Source of the DNA: a virus
IMG/VR virus record: IMGVR_UViG_3300017917_000994
Span: 1-47,673 of that record
DNA: 47,673 nucleotides
Strand: one strand, 5' to 3'
Shown here: positions 1 through 7,688 of the stretch, one piece after another
Numbering within the stretch: the stretch's first letter is position 1
Layout: every line of letters starts with the position of its first letter
Program-made: the position numbers and the translations under genes
Notes under the pieces: model-generated
What the model saw: the letters and a program-made list of their open reading frames with translations, nothing else
Told to the model about the DNA's origin: nothing
Databases searched by the model: none

Positions 1-153
1 ACAGGTACATTTATTAATACTTCTACAGGTGCAGTTACAATATGGACAACTGCTACAGGCAGTGGTGTAACTAGTATTACAGCAGGTACAGGTACATTTA
101 TCAATACTTCTACAGGTGCAGTTACAATATGGACAACTGCTACAAGCAGCGGA
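1..153 (+). repeat. Direct repeat, 87-bp period, inside the fibre-like gene
   Basis: Bases 1-66 and 88-153 are nearly identical (ACAGGTACATTTAT... through ...ACTGCTACA), differing at only a few positions, mostly third codon positions. The 87-bp period keeps the frame (29 codons). The array probably continues to the left of the window. Such in-frame repeats are usual in fibre shafts and can expand or shrink by recombination. Confidence 0.85.
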
Positions 154-525
154 TCTACACTTAAAGAGACATTTGGAAGTTTAACAACTGCAACAGGCGT
201 AGTTACACACGATTGTACAACTAATAGAATATTCTATCATCAAAATATCAGCGCAGACTTTACTGCTAACTTTACTAATTTAGGTCTATCCAGCGGAGAA
301 GCTACTAGTGTATCATTAATTCTAGTTCAAGGAGCCACAGCACGAATGGCCACCGGTGTTCGAATTGCTAACACAACTACTGGTATAAATTTAGTTTGGC
401 AGGGCTCTGTATCAGCTCCGGCAGGCAATGCTAACAGAACTGATGTAGTATCATTTAGTATAATATGTACAGCTACTAATGCGTACACAGTCATGGGCAT
501 GTTAACGTCATTTGGTGGTGTATAA
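1..525 (+). CDS. C-terminal fragment of a tail-fibre-like structural protein (5' partial)
   Basis: Frame 1 is open from the window's left edge to a TAA at 523-525, giving 174 residues of a protein whose start lies outside. The sequence is rich in Thr, Ser, Gly and Ala with almost no charged residues at first, typical of beta-rich phage fibres. A 22-residue unit (TGTFINTS...WTTAT) occurs twice, 29 residues apart, followed by a more varied C-terminal domain of about 115 residues. The stop overlaps the next ATG (TAATG), so the two genes are probably translated together. I do not recognise a specific family; a virion fibre or decoration protein is inferred from composition, repeats and neighbours. 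Confidence 0.6.
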   Translation, partial: TGTFINTSTGAVTIWTTATGSGVTSITAGTGTFINTSTGAVTIWTTATSSGSTLKETFGSLTTATGVVTHDCTTNRIFYHQNISADFTANFTNLGLSSGEATSVSLILVQGATARMATGVRIANTTTGINLVWQGSVSAPAGNANRTDVVSFSIICTATNAYTVMGMLTSFGGV

Positions 526-1193
526 TGTTTGGTGGGTTGTCTAAATCTTACGGTATGGGGCGTAGATCTATAAGTGCGCCTTATACAACTACACTACCAG
601 ACATTTCAACAACTACATCAGTAAATTGGGCCGATAATACATATTTTGATTTTTACAGTACATCAACGTCAACTACCACTGATATTCTAGCTGGGGTACA
701 AAATCGTTGTTTTCAGCTATGCTATGCCCATCAACAGGTAACCATACCTAACGATGCAGTGAACAGATTAGCTGTAGGCACATATTCTACACAGGTAGCT
801 AGTCCTAAGAGGTGGTGGATGGCTCAGGGAATTGCTGACAACATTCAAAGAGTTTCTCAAGGATATACCTTCATAACATCAGACGGAACTAGTAATTTTG
901 CATCTTCATCGGGGGCGTTTGTCGAGGTTCCTACTAATGTAAGTGTAACAATTCCTGCCAATCGCTGGTTTATTATAGGACACAGTATTATAGCGTTTCG
1001 TGCTGTAAGGGCACAGGCAAACCCTAGAACGGCGGTTATTACTGGCACAAACTATGTTACAGCATTTCCGACCATTTATGAGTTTTCTAGCCAAAGCGAA
1101 GCAAGAACTCCTGTACAATTAGGCGGATTTGGAAAGCCTATTAGGATTTGGCAAGGTTATACGCATGTTATGAGTATAAAATTTAAACTCTAA
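525..1193 (+). CDS. Hypothetical virion structural protein
   Basis: This 222-residue protein starts at an ATG overlapping the preceding stop (TAATG) behind a GGTGG-type ribosome site. The N-terminus is Gly/Ser/Arg-rich (FGGLSKSYGMGRRS), and the rest is Thr/Ser-rich and predicted by eye to be mostly beta strand, with no transmembrane segment or enzyme motif. I do not recognise a family. Its coupling to the fibre-like gene upstream suggests a tail-fibre, fibre-chaperone or capsid-decoration role. Its last codons form the left arm of a long hairpin whose loop contains its stop codon, so its translation is probably linked to that of the next gene. Confidence 0.55.
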   Translation: MFGGLSKSYGMGRRSISAPYTTTLPDISTTTSVNWADNTYFDFYSTSTSTTTDILAGVQNRCFQLCYAHQQVTIPNDAVNRLAVGTYSTQVASPKRWWMAQGIADNIQRVSQGYTFITSDGTSNFASSSGAFVEVPTNVSVTIPANRWFIIGHSIIAFRAVRAQANPRTAVITGTNYVTAFPTIYEFSSQSEARTPVQLGGFGKPIRIWQGYTHVMSIKFKL

Positions 1194-1211
1194 CCTAGGA
1201 GTTTAAATTTT
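1178..1211 (+). promoter_or_regulatory. 13-bp perfect hairpin over the start of the GT25 gene
   Basis: The left arm at 1178-1190 (AAAATTTAAACTC) and right arm at 1199-1211 (GAGTTTAAATTTT) are exact reverse complements around an 8-base loop (TAACCTAG). The loop holds the stop codon of the upstream gene. The Shine-Dalgarno AGGAG (1197-1201) is half inside the stem and the TTG start (1210-1212) lies at its base. The structure should block the ribosome site unless ribosomes finishing the upstream gene open it. The U-rich end could also act as a weak terminator. A late-promoter-like TATAAAAT (1175-1182) overlaps the left arm. Confidence 0.6.
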
Positions 1212-1959
1212 GAATGCCTATATAATAACATTACTCCAAAGTAACTTAGCCCTAGAAATTGCGGAAGAATCTTTATCCGCAGCAAAAAAATTCAACATTA
1301 ATGCAGAAATATACCCAGCAGTACTAGGCTATGATAGCCAGCCGTTATTTGATCGATACGGAATAACTCATTTTTTAAATTATACAATTTACAGTAAGCC
1401 AGGACACAGAGGATGCTTTTTAAGTCACTTTGAATTATGGTTGAAGTGCGTAGAATTAAATGAGCCAATTCTAATACTAGAACACGACGGAATCTTTATT
1501 AGACCATTACCAGATGACATTTTAGAAAACTTTGAAGATGTTCTAAGATTAGACGCATACGATCGCTGGAAGCCTAACTATAATCAATTAGTTTCTAACA
1601 GCCTATCGTCTACAGTTAGCTATAATAGAAGACCCACAGAATGCTATTATCATAGCAACGGGCATTATTATGTAGGGGCTTACGGATATATTATTAAGCC
1701 AAAGGCTGCAGAAAAGCTAATAAAATTTTCTAAAGAACGGGGCATAATCTGCACAGAAGCACAGATAGGAACTAAAATTGTTGACATTGTCAGTGTTACA
1801 GCTACTATAGTCAAGCTTCACGAGCACTATGTAGATAGGGGTGTAGAAGACAGCGCCACTGATGATTTGTCTAAAATAATAAAAGGTACCGACAAAGGCT
1901 GTAGCCTTAAATATATATCACCGAGTAATTATAAAAAAATATACGGTAATTTTGATTAA
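1210..1959 (+). CDS. GT25-type (LPS-like) glycosyltransferase
   Basis: The 249-residue product resembles glycosyltransferase family 25. It has an N-terminal YIITL strand, a GHRGCFLSHFELW segment near residue 67 matching the family's G-C-x-x-SH motif, ILILEHDG near 92 in place of the usual ILEDD, and GAYGYIIKPKAAEKL near 157 matching the family's second conserved block. GT25 enzymes move sugars onto lipopolysaccharide or proteins. A His in place of the second acid of the E-D-D motif is odd and may alter metal binding. The start is TTG, because the nearby ATG at 1214 is out of frame and AGGAG is well placed for TTG. The context of fibre genes suggests sugar modification of virion or host surface; the substrate is unknown. 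Confidence 0.65.
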   Translation: MNAYIITLLQSNLALEIAEESLSAAKKFNINAEIYPAVLGYDSQPLFDRYGITHFLNYTIYSKPGHRGCFLSHFELWLKCVELNEPILILEHDGIFIRPLPDDILENFEDVLRLDAYDRWKPNYNQLVSNSLSSTVSYNRRPTECYYHSNGHYYVGAYGYIIKPKAAEKLIKFSKERGIICTEAQIGTKIVDIVSVTATIVKLHEHYVDRGVEDSATDDLSKIIKGTDKGCSLKYISPSNYKKIYGNFD

Positions 1960-1983
1960 ATACAGTAAAGAGAGACTAAAACT

Positions 1984-2472
1984 ATGCGAATTTTAGATAT
2001 TTTAGCCGAAGATAACTTCGTCAGAACAGGCGATGTCTTTGCCATTGAGCTAGATAGCGGCCTACTTATAGAAAGCACTGTAGTTGGTTTTATGCCCGAT
2101 GGAGTGGTTATACAAGGTGACGACGTTATATTATCTTACTTAAAACACCAGCCTGTCAAAGAATCCATGACTAAATTTACAGAAATGCAAATAGCTATTA
2201 TGGAGAGCGGTGGAAGTTTAGATGATCTTAACGAGGCTGAATATCAAGGACGCAATGTTCCTCTAGGCAAACCTATGGCAGGCGATGTTAAAAAATCTAA
2301 GGTTTATGTAAAAGGCCCCAAAGGTAATGTAGTAAAAGTAAACTTCGGCGATAAAACGATGAAGATTAAAAAGAGTAATCCCAAGCGCCGTAAATCATTT
2401 AGAGCACGCCATAACTGCGACAATCCCGGTCCACGTTGGAAAGCACGTTATTGGTCATGCAGGGCTTGGTAA
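1984..2472 (+). CDS. Conserved phage protein with prohead-cleavage-like leader and Cys/Arg-rich C-terminus
   Basis: The 162 residues begin MRILDILAED, an amphipathic leader ending in LAE|D, close to the T4 prohead protease consensus (L/I)-x-E. Residues up to about 55 look like a small beta domain. The last 45 residues are very basic and end in a conserved-looking motif, KRRKSFRARHNCDNPG then ARYWSC, with two Cys and one His that could bind metal or nucleic acid. I recall this C-terminal motif in other marine T4-like phages but know no function. It heads the cluster of similarly led genes; an internal virion protein is inferred. The ribosome site is AAAGAGAG. Confidence 0.55.
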   Translation: MRILDILAEDNFVRTGDVFAIELDSGLLIESTVVGFMPDGVVIQGDDVILSYLKHQPVKESMTKFTEMQIAIMESGGSLDDLNEAEYQGRNVPLGKPMAGDVKKSKVYVKGPKGNVVKVNFGDKTMKIKKSNPKRRKSFRARHNCDNPGPRWKARYWSCRAW

Positions 2473-2477
2473 CTATT

Positions 2478-2873
2478 ATGAAACTTTTAGAATTTTTTAA
2501 TATCCCCGATGATAATCCCAGCAGAATTAATATGCAGGGCAAATCTCAAGAAGACAAAAACAAAATACAAGATGAGGTGTACTGGTACATCATAGACAAT
2601 GATGATCTGCACAAACAATATGTATTACCATTTGTCACTGATTTAAAATCTCACCTTTCTAGTCCAGATTTTAACCTCGATCGTTTTAAGAAAAATTGGG
2701 CCCCTATGGTCAACAAAGGGTGCAAGATGTATTATGACGAAAAGAAAATGAAGTCTAATCCAGATAGTTTGTTTACTAAAGAACTTAAGAAAAATCTCTT
2801 AGACAAAATTACTGACAAATACATTGAAGATGTGAAGAACGATAGCTATAATGTGGGAGAACATAAGATATGA
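2478..2873 (+). CDS. Hypothetical small protein of the internal-protein cluster
   Basis: This reading frame of 131 residues is set from the ATG at 2478, five bases after the preceding stop. An in-frame TTG at 2436 lies inside the upstream gene and is unlikely to be used. The N-terminus MKLLEFFNI resembles the amphipathic leaders of its neighbours but lacks an (L/I)-x-E cleavage site nearby. The body is highly charged and helical (many Lys, Asp, Asn) with no known motif. Its stop overlaps the next start (ATGA), so it belongs to the same transcript. Function unknown. Confidence 0.55.
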   Translation: MKLLEFFNIPDDNPSRINMQGKSQEDKNKIQDEVYWYIIDNDDLHKQYVLPFVTDLKSHLSSPDFNLDRFKKNWAPMVNKGCKMYYDEKKMKSNPDSLFTKELKKNLLDKITDKYIEDVKNDSYNVGEHKI

Positions 2874-3760
2874 TTCTACATGAAGGCGGAAATGAATTTA
2901 AATATGCCGATGGTGCTAACGCAACTAAGCAAAATGCTTCCACTGAAGAAGTAGATTCTGTTTTAGGTGCATTAAGCAAAGAACTAGGCATTGACTTATT
3001 AGCCAAAGATTTAGAAAATCAATGGAAGCATAAAACAGGTTCAACCATATACCACGGTGCTGAAACAGGTGATGCAGATACACTATTAGATCCTGTCGAC
3101 TTTATTAAAGTAGAACCAGGTACACCTGCCAAAGATGCTCAAAATCAATTTAGAAATTGGCTAGCACAAAAACTACAAACAGCTGGATACAAAGAATTAC
3201 CAAAAAAATCTGCTGTTCCCCAGTTAGGAAAATTTTATAAAATATCCGGAGACGGGCTTACTGCCTGTGTACAAATACCAGGTGGAGAAGAATGGCTACA
3301 AGTTGATTTAGATATAGCCGAACCAGGTGAAGGAAAGTTTTCTGTATGGAGCAAACGTGGAGAACCAAATGAACCCGGAACTCCTAAAGATGCTAGAGCC
3401 AAAGGAGCATATCGCCATATACTTTTATCGGCAATCGGTAGTATACTAGTAAGTCAAGAACATCCACAAGGACTTAGTTGGAGTTTTAAAAACGGTCTTA
3501 TTGATAGGGGTACTAAAGAGATTGTTACCAAAGACCCAAATGAAGTTGCTAAAATATTGTTTAATGGTAAGGCCAGTGATTTAGAAAACATCAATACAAT
3601 TTTAGCTAAACTTAAACAATCACATCCCGGTCAGTATAACGATATTGTACAAAAAGTTAATGCAGGTTTAGAAAATTATAAAACACAGTATAAACTAAAA
3701 GAACATCATACCATAGGAAGTAATCAATGGTTTAGAGGTTTAATGGATCGCCTATCATGA
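2870..3760 (+). CDS. Putative pol-beta-superfamily nucleotidyltransferase, virion-cluster
   Basis: The 296-residue product carries the nucleotidyltransferase signature in order: G57-S58, nine residues, then D68-A-D70, and a third acidic strand VDLD at 144-147. This is the hG[GS]x9-13Dh[DE] pattern of the pol-beta superfamily, whose members add nucleotides to RNA, proteins or antibiotics. The N-terminus is MILHE|GG, which fits the (L/I)-x-E|G prohead-protease consensus after only five residues. It overlaps its neighbours on both sides by ATGA. The target is unknown. The function rests on motifs seen by eye, so a non-catalytic relative is possible. Confidence 0.5.
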   Translation: MILHEGGNEFKYADGANATKQNASTEEVDSVLGALSKELGIDLLAKDLENQWKHKTGSTIYHGAETGDADTLLDPVDFIKVEPGTPAKDAQNQFRNWLAQKLQTAGYKELPKKSAVPQLGKFYKISGDGLTACVQIPGGEEWLQVDLDIAEPGEGKFSVWSKRGEPNEPGTPKDARAKGAYRHILLSAIGSILVSQEHPQGLSWSFKNGLIDRGTKEIVTKDPNEVAKILFNGKASDLENINTILAKLKQSHPGQYNDIVQKVNAGLENYKTQYKLKEHHTIGSNQWFRGLMDRLS

Positions 3761-4896
3761 AAATAAAAGAACTTTTATCAGAAGCCGCAGGTGCAATAGG
3801 TCGAAAGTATCAGCATATTGAAGACTTAGTGTTTACCAACGGCAGTCATGGTGGATTACATGCCGTAGAAAGACTTAGAGACATGGAAAGTTCTGGCGGA
3901 TCTATTGAGTTAAAGTGGGACGGTAGTCCAGTAGTCTATTGGGGCAAAGACGAGCAAGGCAGGTTTAGTCTGATACCTAAAAATGCTTGGGAATATCTTA
4001 AGAGAGGAAAAAGTGAAGTTTCTCCGGGTGTTCCTACTGCTATGTATAATCCCGAAGATATTAAAAAATTTATTTTAGGTACTGGAAAACCTTCTACTCA
4101 AGAAGAACAACATCAAAGACAGGCCTATGCTCAGTCTATGTCAGAGCTATGGGGTTATTTTGAACGTATTAGTCCTCCCAAAGGTTACATAGAAGGAGGA
4201 ATATTATTCAGCCCAGAAAAACCTGCTCAACTTAATCCAAAGACCAACGAATACGAATTCCAACCAAATATTACACAATTTCATATTCCTGCTACCAGTA
4301 AGCTAGGTAAAAGAATTGGCAAAGCAAAAGTTATGGTTGCGGCCACGGGTTATTATGAAACCATAGGCAGTTCAGAAGAGTCAAGATTTCCAGGTGCAGA
4401 AAATTTAAGTACGCCAGATATTATAGTACAAGGCACTACCTATGTAGAACAGGCACCAGGTGCTAATACCAAAGACCTCAATAATATAGAAAAATTTATA
4501 CAAAAAAATTCTAACCTAATAGATAATTTCCTTGCTCCTAAGCCAGGGCTGAGTAAGCCTGGAGATATTCTTTACAAATTCTATAATCAGAATCTTAGAA
4601 TAGAAGGTGTTAAAGCTAAGTTTAAAGATTGGGCTGAGAAAAATCTCAGCCAAGGTCAGGCAGCAAAGGTTGTTAATGATCCCGGACTAGAAGTAGTATT
4701 AGATGCTGTAGAAATGCTGACCAAAGAAAAACAACAGATTATTGCCGCGTTGAGCAGTAGTCAGCACGGAGATATTAGACAAACTAAACCAGAGGGATAT
4801 GTTCAAGCACACCCCGGTAAACAATTTAAACGAGATTTACCAGGACAGTTTGTAAAAGCTATTGATCAAGCAACATGGGCTCCAAGGAAAGACTAA
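3757..4896 (+). CDS. Conserved marine-phage protein with a KxDG (nucleotidyl ligase-like) motif
   Basis: The 379-residue protein starts MKIKELLSEA, a leader with an LSE|A cleavage-like site. At residues 50-56 it has IELKWDG, matching motif I (K-x-D-G) of the covalent nucleotidyltransferase superfamily of DNA/RNA ligases and capping enzymes. YIEGGILF (144-151) and a Lys-rich GKRIGKAKV (184-192) lie where later motifs could fall. I recall this N-terminal region as a conserved hypothetical of marine T4-like phages. Ligase activity is inference: the remaining ligase motifs are not clear. It follows a pol-beta-like gene and precedes a HIGH-type one, so three different nucleotidyl-transfer folds may be side by side. 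Confidence 0.5.
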   Translation: MKIKELLSEAAGAIGRKYQHIEDLVFTNGSHGGLHAVERLRDMESSGGSIELKWDGSPVVYWGKDEQGRFSLIPKNAWEYLKRGKSEVSPGVPTAMYNPEDIKKFILGTGKPSTQEEQHQRQAYAQSMSELWGYFERISPPKGYIEGGILFSPEKPAQLNPKTNEYEFQPNITQFHIPATSKLGKRIGKAKVMVAATGYYETIGSSEESRFPGAENLSTPDIIVQGTTYVEQAPGANTKDLNNIEKFIQKNSNLIDNFLAPKPGLSKPGDILYKFYNQNLRIEGVKAKFKDWAEKNLSQGQAAKVVNDPGLEVVLDAVEMLTKEKQQIIAALSSSQHGDIRQTKPEGYVQAHPGKQFKRDLPGQFVKAIDQATWAPRKD

Positions 4897-4897
4897 T

Positions 4898-7663
4898 ATG
4901 CTATTAAGAAATTTATTTGAAGCAATATCAAAACCAGTACCAATCAAAACTGCTGTATTAGGTTGGGGCAGAGGAATGGGGCATAAGGGCCATATGTTGT
5001 TAGCTAAAGCTGTATTACACCACGCCCGAGAAAATTCAGCTAAACCTTATTTCGTTGTTTCAAGAACAAGTATTGTTGATCCGAGCACAGGTCAACCTTG
5101 GACAGATAAACCTACATTTACTAAAACTAAAGACGATCCTTTAACTCCAGAAGAAAAATTACGTACATACAGAAAAGTGTTTCCCCAACACGCGGAAGTG
5201 TTTACTGTTCCAGAAGCTAATGCCACTAAATTAGAACAGGTAATAGCAAAGATTGCCAAAGACGGATTTAAAAAAGTTATTTTAGTAGTCGGACAAGATC
5301 AAAAAGATTCTATGGGTTACTTAATTAGGCCCGATAAGTCTGGTATACCTCCTTATCAACAGGCCGGATTACAAAACTTAGAAATAATTTCTAGGCAAGA
5401 CACAAAAGAACCTAGTAGCATGAGAGGTAGTCCCGAATATCAAGAAGGCCCTCGAGCTACACCTATGCGTCAGATTCTCTTAGATCCTTCGAAGAGTGAA
5501 GATGAACAATTTGCAGTTTGGCGAAGAGATATGCCGGATGATCTCAGCGATGAAGAAGTATTAGATCTCATGCGTAAAGCCAAACAGCGCATGAGCATGG
5601 TCCCGGCTTCAAAAAAATCACAGGCAATTAAAGAATCTTTACAAGACAAAATAAAAGCTATTGCAGCTTTAAATAATATTGCAGACGTTAATAAAATTAA
5701 CGCAGGACAAGTTTTAAAATTGCCAGGCGGTGGCACATATAAAGTTGTATACGGTGACACACTGTCTCAGATTGCATCTAAGTTAAACTTTCCAACAACT
5801 CCATCTAGGCCGGCGACTGCGCCAAGTTTAGGTGCGCCAACAGCGGTTCAAGCCCCGGGTACACGCCCGCCGAGCAATCCCGGCCCCGGTAGAAGTGCTG
5901 GAGTAGGAGGAGCTACTGCAAAAGAATTAGATGATTATGAAAAATCAAAAAATGCATCCGGAGTAAGGCCAGGACCTAATCCTAATATTGACCAAGCAAC
6001 TAGAGACCGAGCTTTAGCTTCTGTTAAACCTAGTTCAACAGTTACTCAGCAACCAAACAATCAACCACAATCTCAGACAGGTCAGAATCAACCATCGCAG
6101 AGTGCTCAGGCTACTGCACAACAAAATATTCCAGCAAATGCTGTAAGAACTGGTTCAGGCGGAGTCTTAACGACATCCGACGGAACACCTGTTACTAGCG
6201 GAGATTTGCCAGATTTTAAAGCTATAGAGGCAGCTAAAGAAAAGTTGACTCCAAGTCAATTAAGATGGTTAGGAGACTCCGATCCTACCGATCCTGCAAT
6301 TATGGCAAGAATGCCGAAACCAGAACCCGGTGAAAAGCCCGTTGGTGGTACAAAACCTAGCACTGCTGATCCAAGAGATAATACAAATCCAACAGATGCA
6401 AGATTAGCAACTGGAAAACAAACTGCACCAGCTGACGCAAAAACAAGCAGTAAATCAAACTTAGATAGAATACTACAATTTACATCTAACACAGGCAGTC
6501 GTCAGAATTTTGATAAACTTCAAGATACATTCCAAGAAAAAGTAGAGGCGGCGGCAGCTGAATACTTTGAAAAGACAGGAAAAAAATTACAAATTAATAG
6601 TGCTGTCAGAGATGCCGCAGACCAACAAAGATTATGGGATATATCTGTTGCCAACGGAACACCTGGAAAAATGCCTAATGGATTCCCTGTAGCTAAACCT
6701 AAACCAGGAGGTGGCGGTAGCGACCATGAAAGAGGGGTAGCAATAGACATTCAACAGGGAATAAACGACCCTGTTGCTATACAGATACTTAAGAAATATG
6801 GATTATTTCAAACAGTAGCCGGAGATCCTGTACACTTTACTGAACCAAAAGGCGGCAATACAGCTCCTCCTCCAAATGTTGTAAGATCTTCAGACGGATC
6901 TCCTGTTAGATCAGGGTCTGGCGGATACGTGACCTCCGGAGAAACAAAGCCAGGAACAGACAAACCGATACAATCAATACGCGGTAGTGGCCCGGGCTTT
7001 ATCGAAATAATAACTCCCGATGGAGAAGTACAAAGAAGAGAAGGTAGAGCAAATTGGAGAATGAACAATCCTGGAAATATTAGAGTGAGTGATTGGACAA
7101 AACGTCAGCCAGGATTTATAGGAGTCGGCGATGCAGGATCTAGCGGAAAATTTGCAGTATTCTCTACACTTGCCGACGGTATCAGAGCTAAAAAGAATCT
7201 ATTGTTTGGCCCTGGATCAAGTTATATTAATCTTTCAATTAAAAAAGCCATAGAAAGATATGCACCAGAAAGCGATGGCAATAAAACATCATCATATATT
7301 GACCGAGTAGTACAAGCAACTAAAGCTAGTCCAGACACTTTGTTGAGTCAACTGTCGGCTTCACAAAGAGAAGCTATGTTTGACACAATTAATAAGGTTG
7401 AAGGTTTTCAAGTAGGAAAAATACAAACTGTTCAAACAGCAGTAGGCGAAGGAAACACCAAGGAAAAACCTAAAAAAACTTGGTCTGATTACGGCATGCC
7501 AGATAAAAAAGAAGTTTCTAAAGACAAACACTATCATAGCTGGCAAGAATACGAAGAAGAAAAAAAGAAAAAAGAACAGAAAAAACAAGTTGCCGTTGGA
7601 GAAGATATACAAGTAAAAATCAGCAATCTTATAAGCATATTAGAAACCAAACACAGAAAATAA
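4898..7663 (+). CDS. Multidomain protein: HIGH nucleotidyltransferase, LysM, M15 peptidase, transglycosylase-like
   Basis: The start is the ATG at 4898, eight bases after AAGGAA; a TTG at 4862 lies inside the previous gene. The 921 residues (numbered here from 4898) begin MLLRNLFEA, another LFE|A leader. Residues 20-240 resemble a cytidylyltransferase (GRGMGHKGH for the GxxxPxxxGH loop, then SSMRGS). Residues 255-300 hold LysM sequence. A Pro/Gln/Thr-rich linker follows. Residues 525-650 match peptidase M15 (SDHERGVAID and DPVHF zinc motifs). Residues 720-845 match phage transglycosylase-like domains (MNNPGNI, FAVFSTLADGIRA, YAPESD). The tail is Lys/Glu-rich. It probably binds and cuts peptidoglycan, perhaps on entry; the role of the first domain is unknown. 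Confidence 0.7.
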   Translation: MLLRNLFEAISKPVPIKTAVLGWGRGMGHKGHMLLAKAVLHHARENSAKPYFVVSRTSIVDPSTGQPWTDKPTFTKTKDDPLTPEEKLRTYRKVFPQHAEVFTVPEANATKLEQVIAKIAKDGFKKVILVVGQDQKDSMGYLIRPDKSGIPPYQQAGLQNLEIISRQDTKEPSSMRGSPEYQEGPRATPMRQILLDPSKSEDEQFAVWRRDMPDDLSDEEVLDLMRKAKQRMSMVPASKKSQAIKESLQDKIKAIAALNNIADVNKINAGQVLKLPGGGTYKVVYGDTLSQIASKLNFPTTPSRPATAPSLGAPTAVQAPGTRPPSNPGPGRSAGVGGATAKELDDYEKSKNASGVRPGPNPNIDQATRDRALASVKPSSTVTQQPNNQPQSQTGQNQPSQSAQATAQQNIPANAVRTGSGGVLTTSDGTPVTSGDLPDFKAIEAAKEKLTPSQLRWLGDSDPTDPAIMARMPKPEPGEKPVGGTKPSTADPRDNTNPTDARLATGKQTAPADAKTSSKSNLDRILQFTSNTGSRQNFDKLQDTFQEKVEAAAAEYFEKTGKKLQINSAVRDAADQQRLWDISVANGTPGKMPNGFPVAKPKPGGGGSDHERGVAIDIQQGINDPVAIQILKKYGLFQTVAGDPVHFTEPKGGNTAPPPNVVRSSDGSPVRSGSGGYVTSGETKPGTDKPIQSIRGSGPGFIEIITPDGEVQRREGRANWRMNNPGNIRVSDWTKRQPGFIGVGDAGSSGKFAVFSTLADGIRAKKNLLFGPGSSYINLSIKKAIERYAPESDGNKTSSYIDRVVQATKASPDTLLSQLSASQREAMFDTINKVEGFQVGKIQTVQTAVGEGNTKEKPKKTWSDYGMPDKKEVSKDKHYHSWQEYEEEKKKKEQKKQVAVGEDIQVKISNLISILETKHRK

Positions 7664-7666
7664 ATA
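7659..7666 (+). promoter_or_regulatory. Candidate T4-type late promoter (AATAAATA)
   Basis: Seven of eight bases match the T4 late consensus TATAAATA, 23 bases before the Dps start and overlapping the previous stop codon. A transcript from about 7672 would begin at or within AAGGA, leaving little leader. In AT-rich DNA a 7/8 match is weak evidence on its own. Confidence 0.25.
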
Positions 7667-7688
7667 TAGAATCAAGGATTGAAAGAAT

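Noticed and set aside
2436-2477. Upstream in-frame TTG start for the 2478 gene
   Set aside because: It overlaps the upstream gene by 37 bases and the ATG at 2478 gives the family-like MKLLEFF start.
4862-4897. Upstream TTG start of the multidomain gene
   Set aside because: It would overlap the previous gene; ATG 4898 has AAGGAA at the right distance and gives the leader seen in neighbouring genes.
6256-7612. Several minus-strand open frames opposite the multidomain gene
   Set aside because: They contain no recognised motif and lie entirely within a clearly coding, multidomain plus-strand gene.
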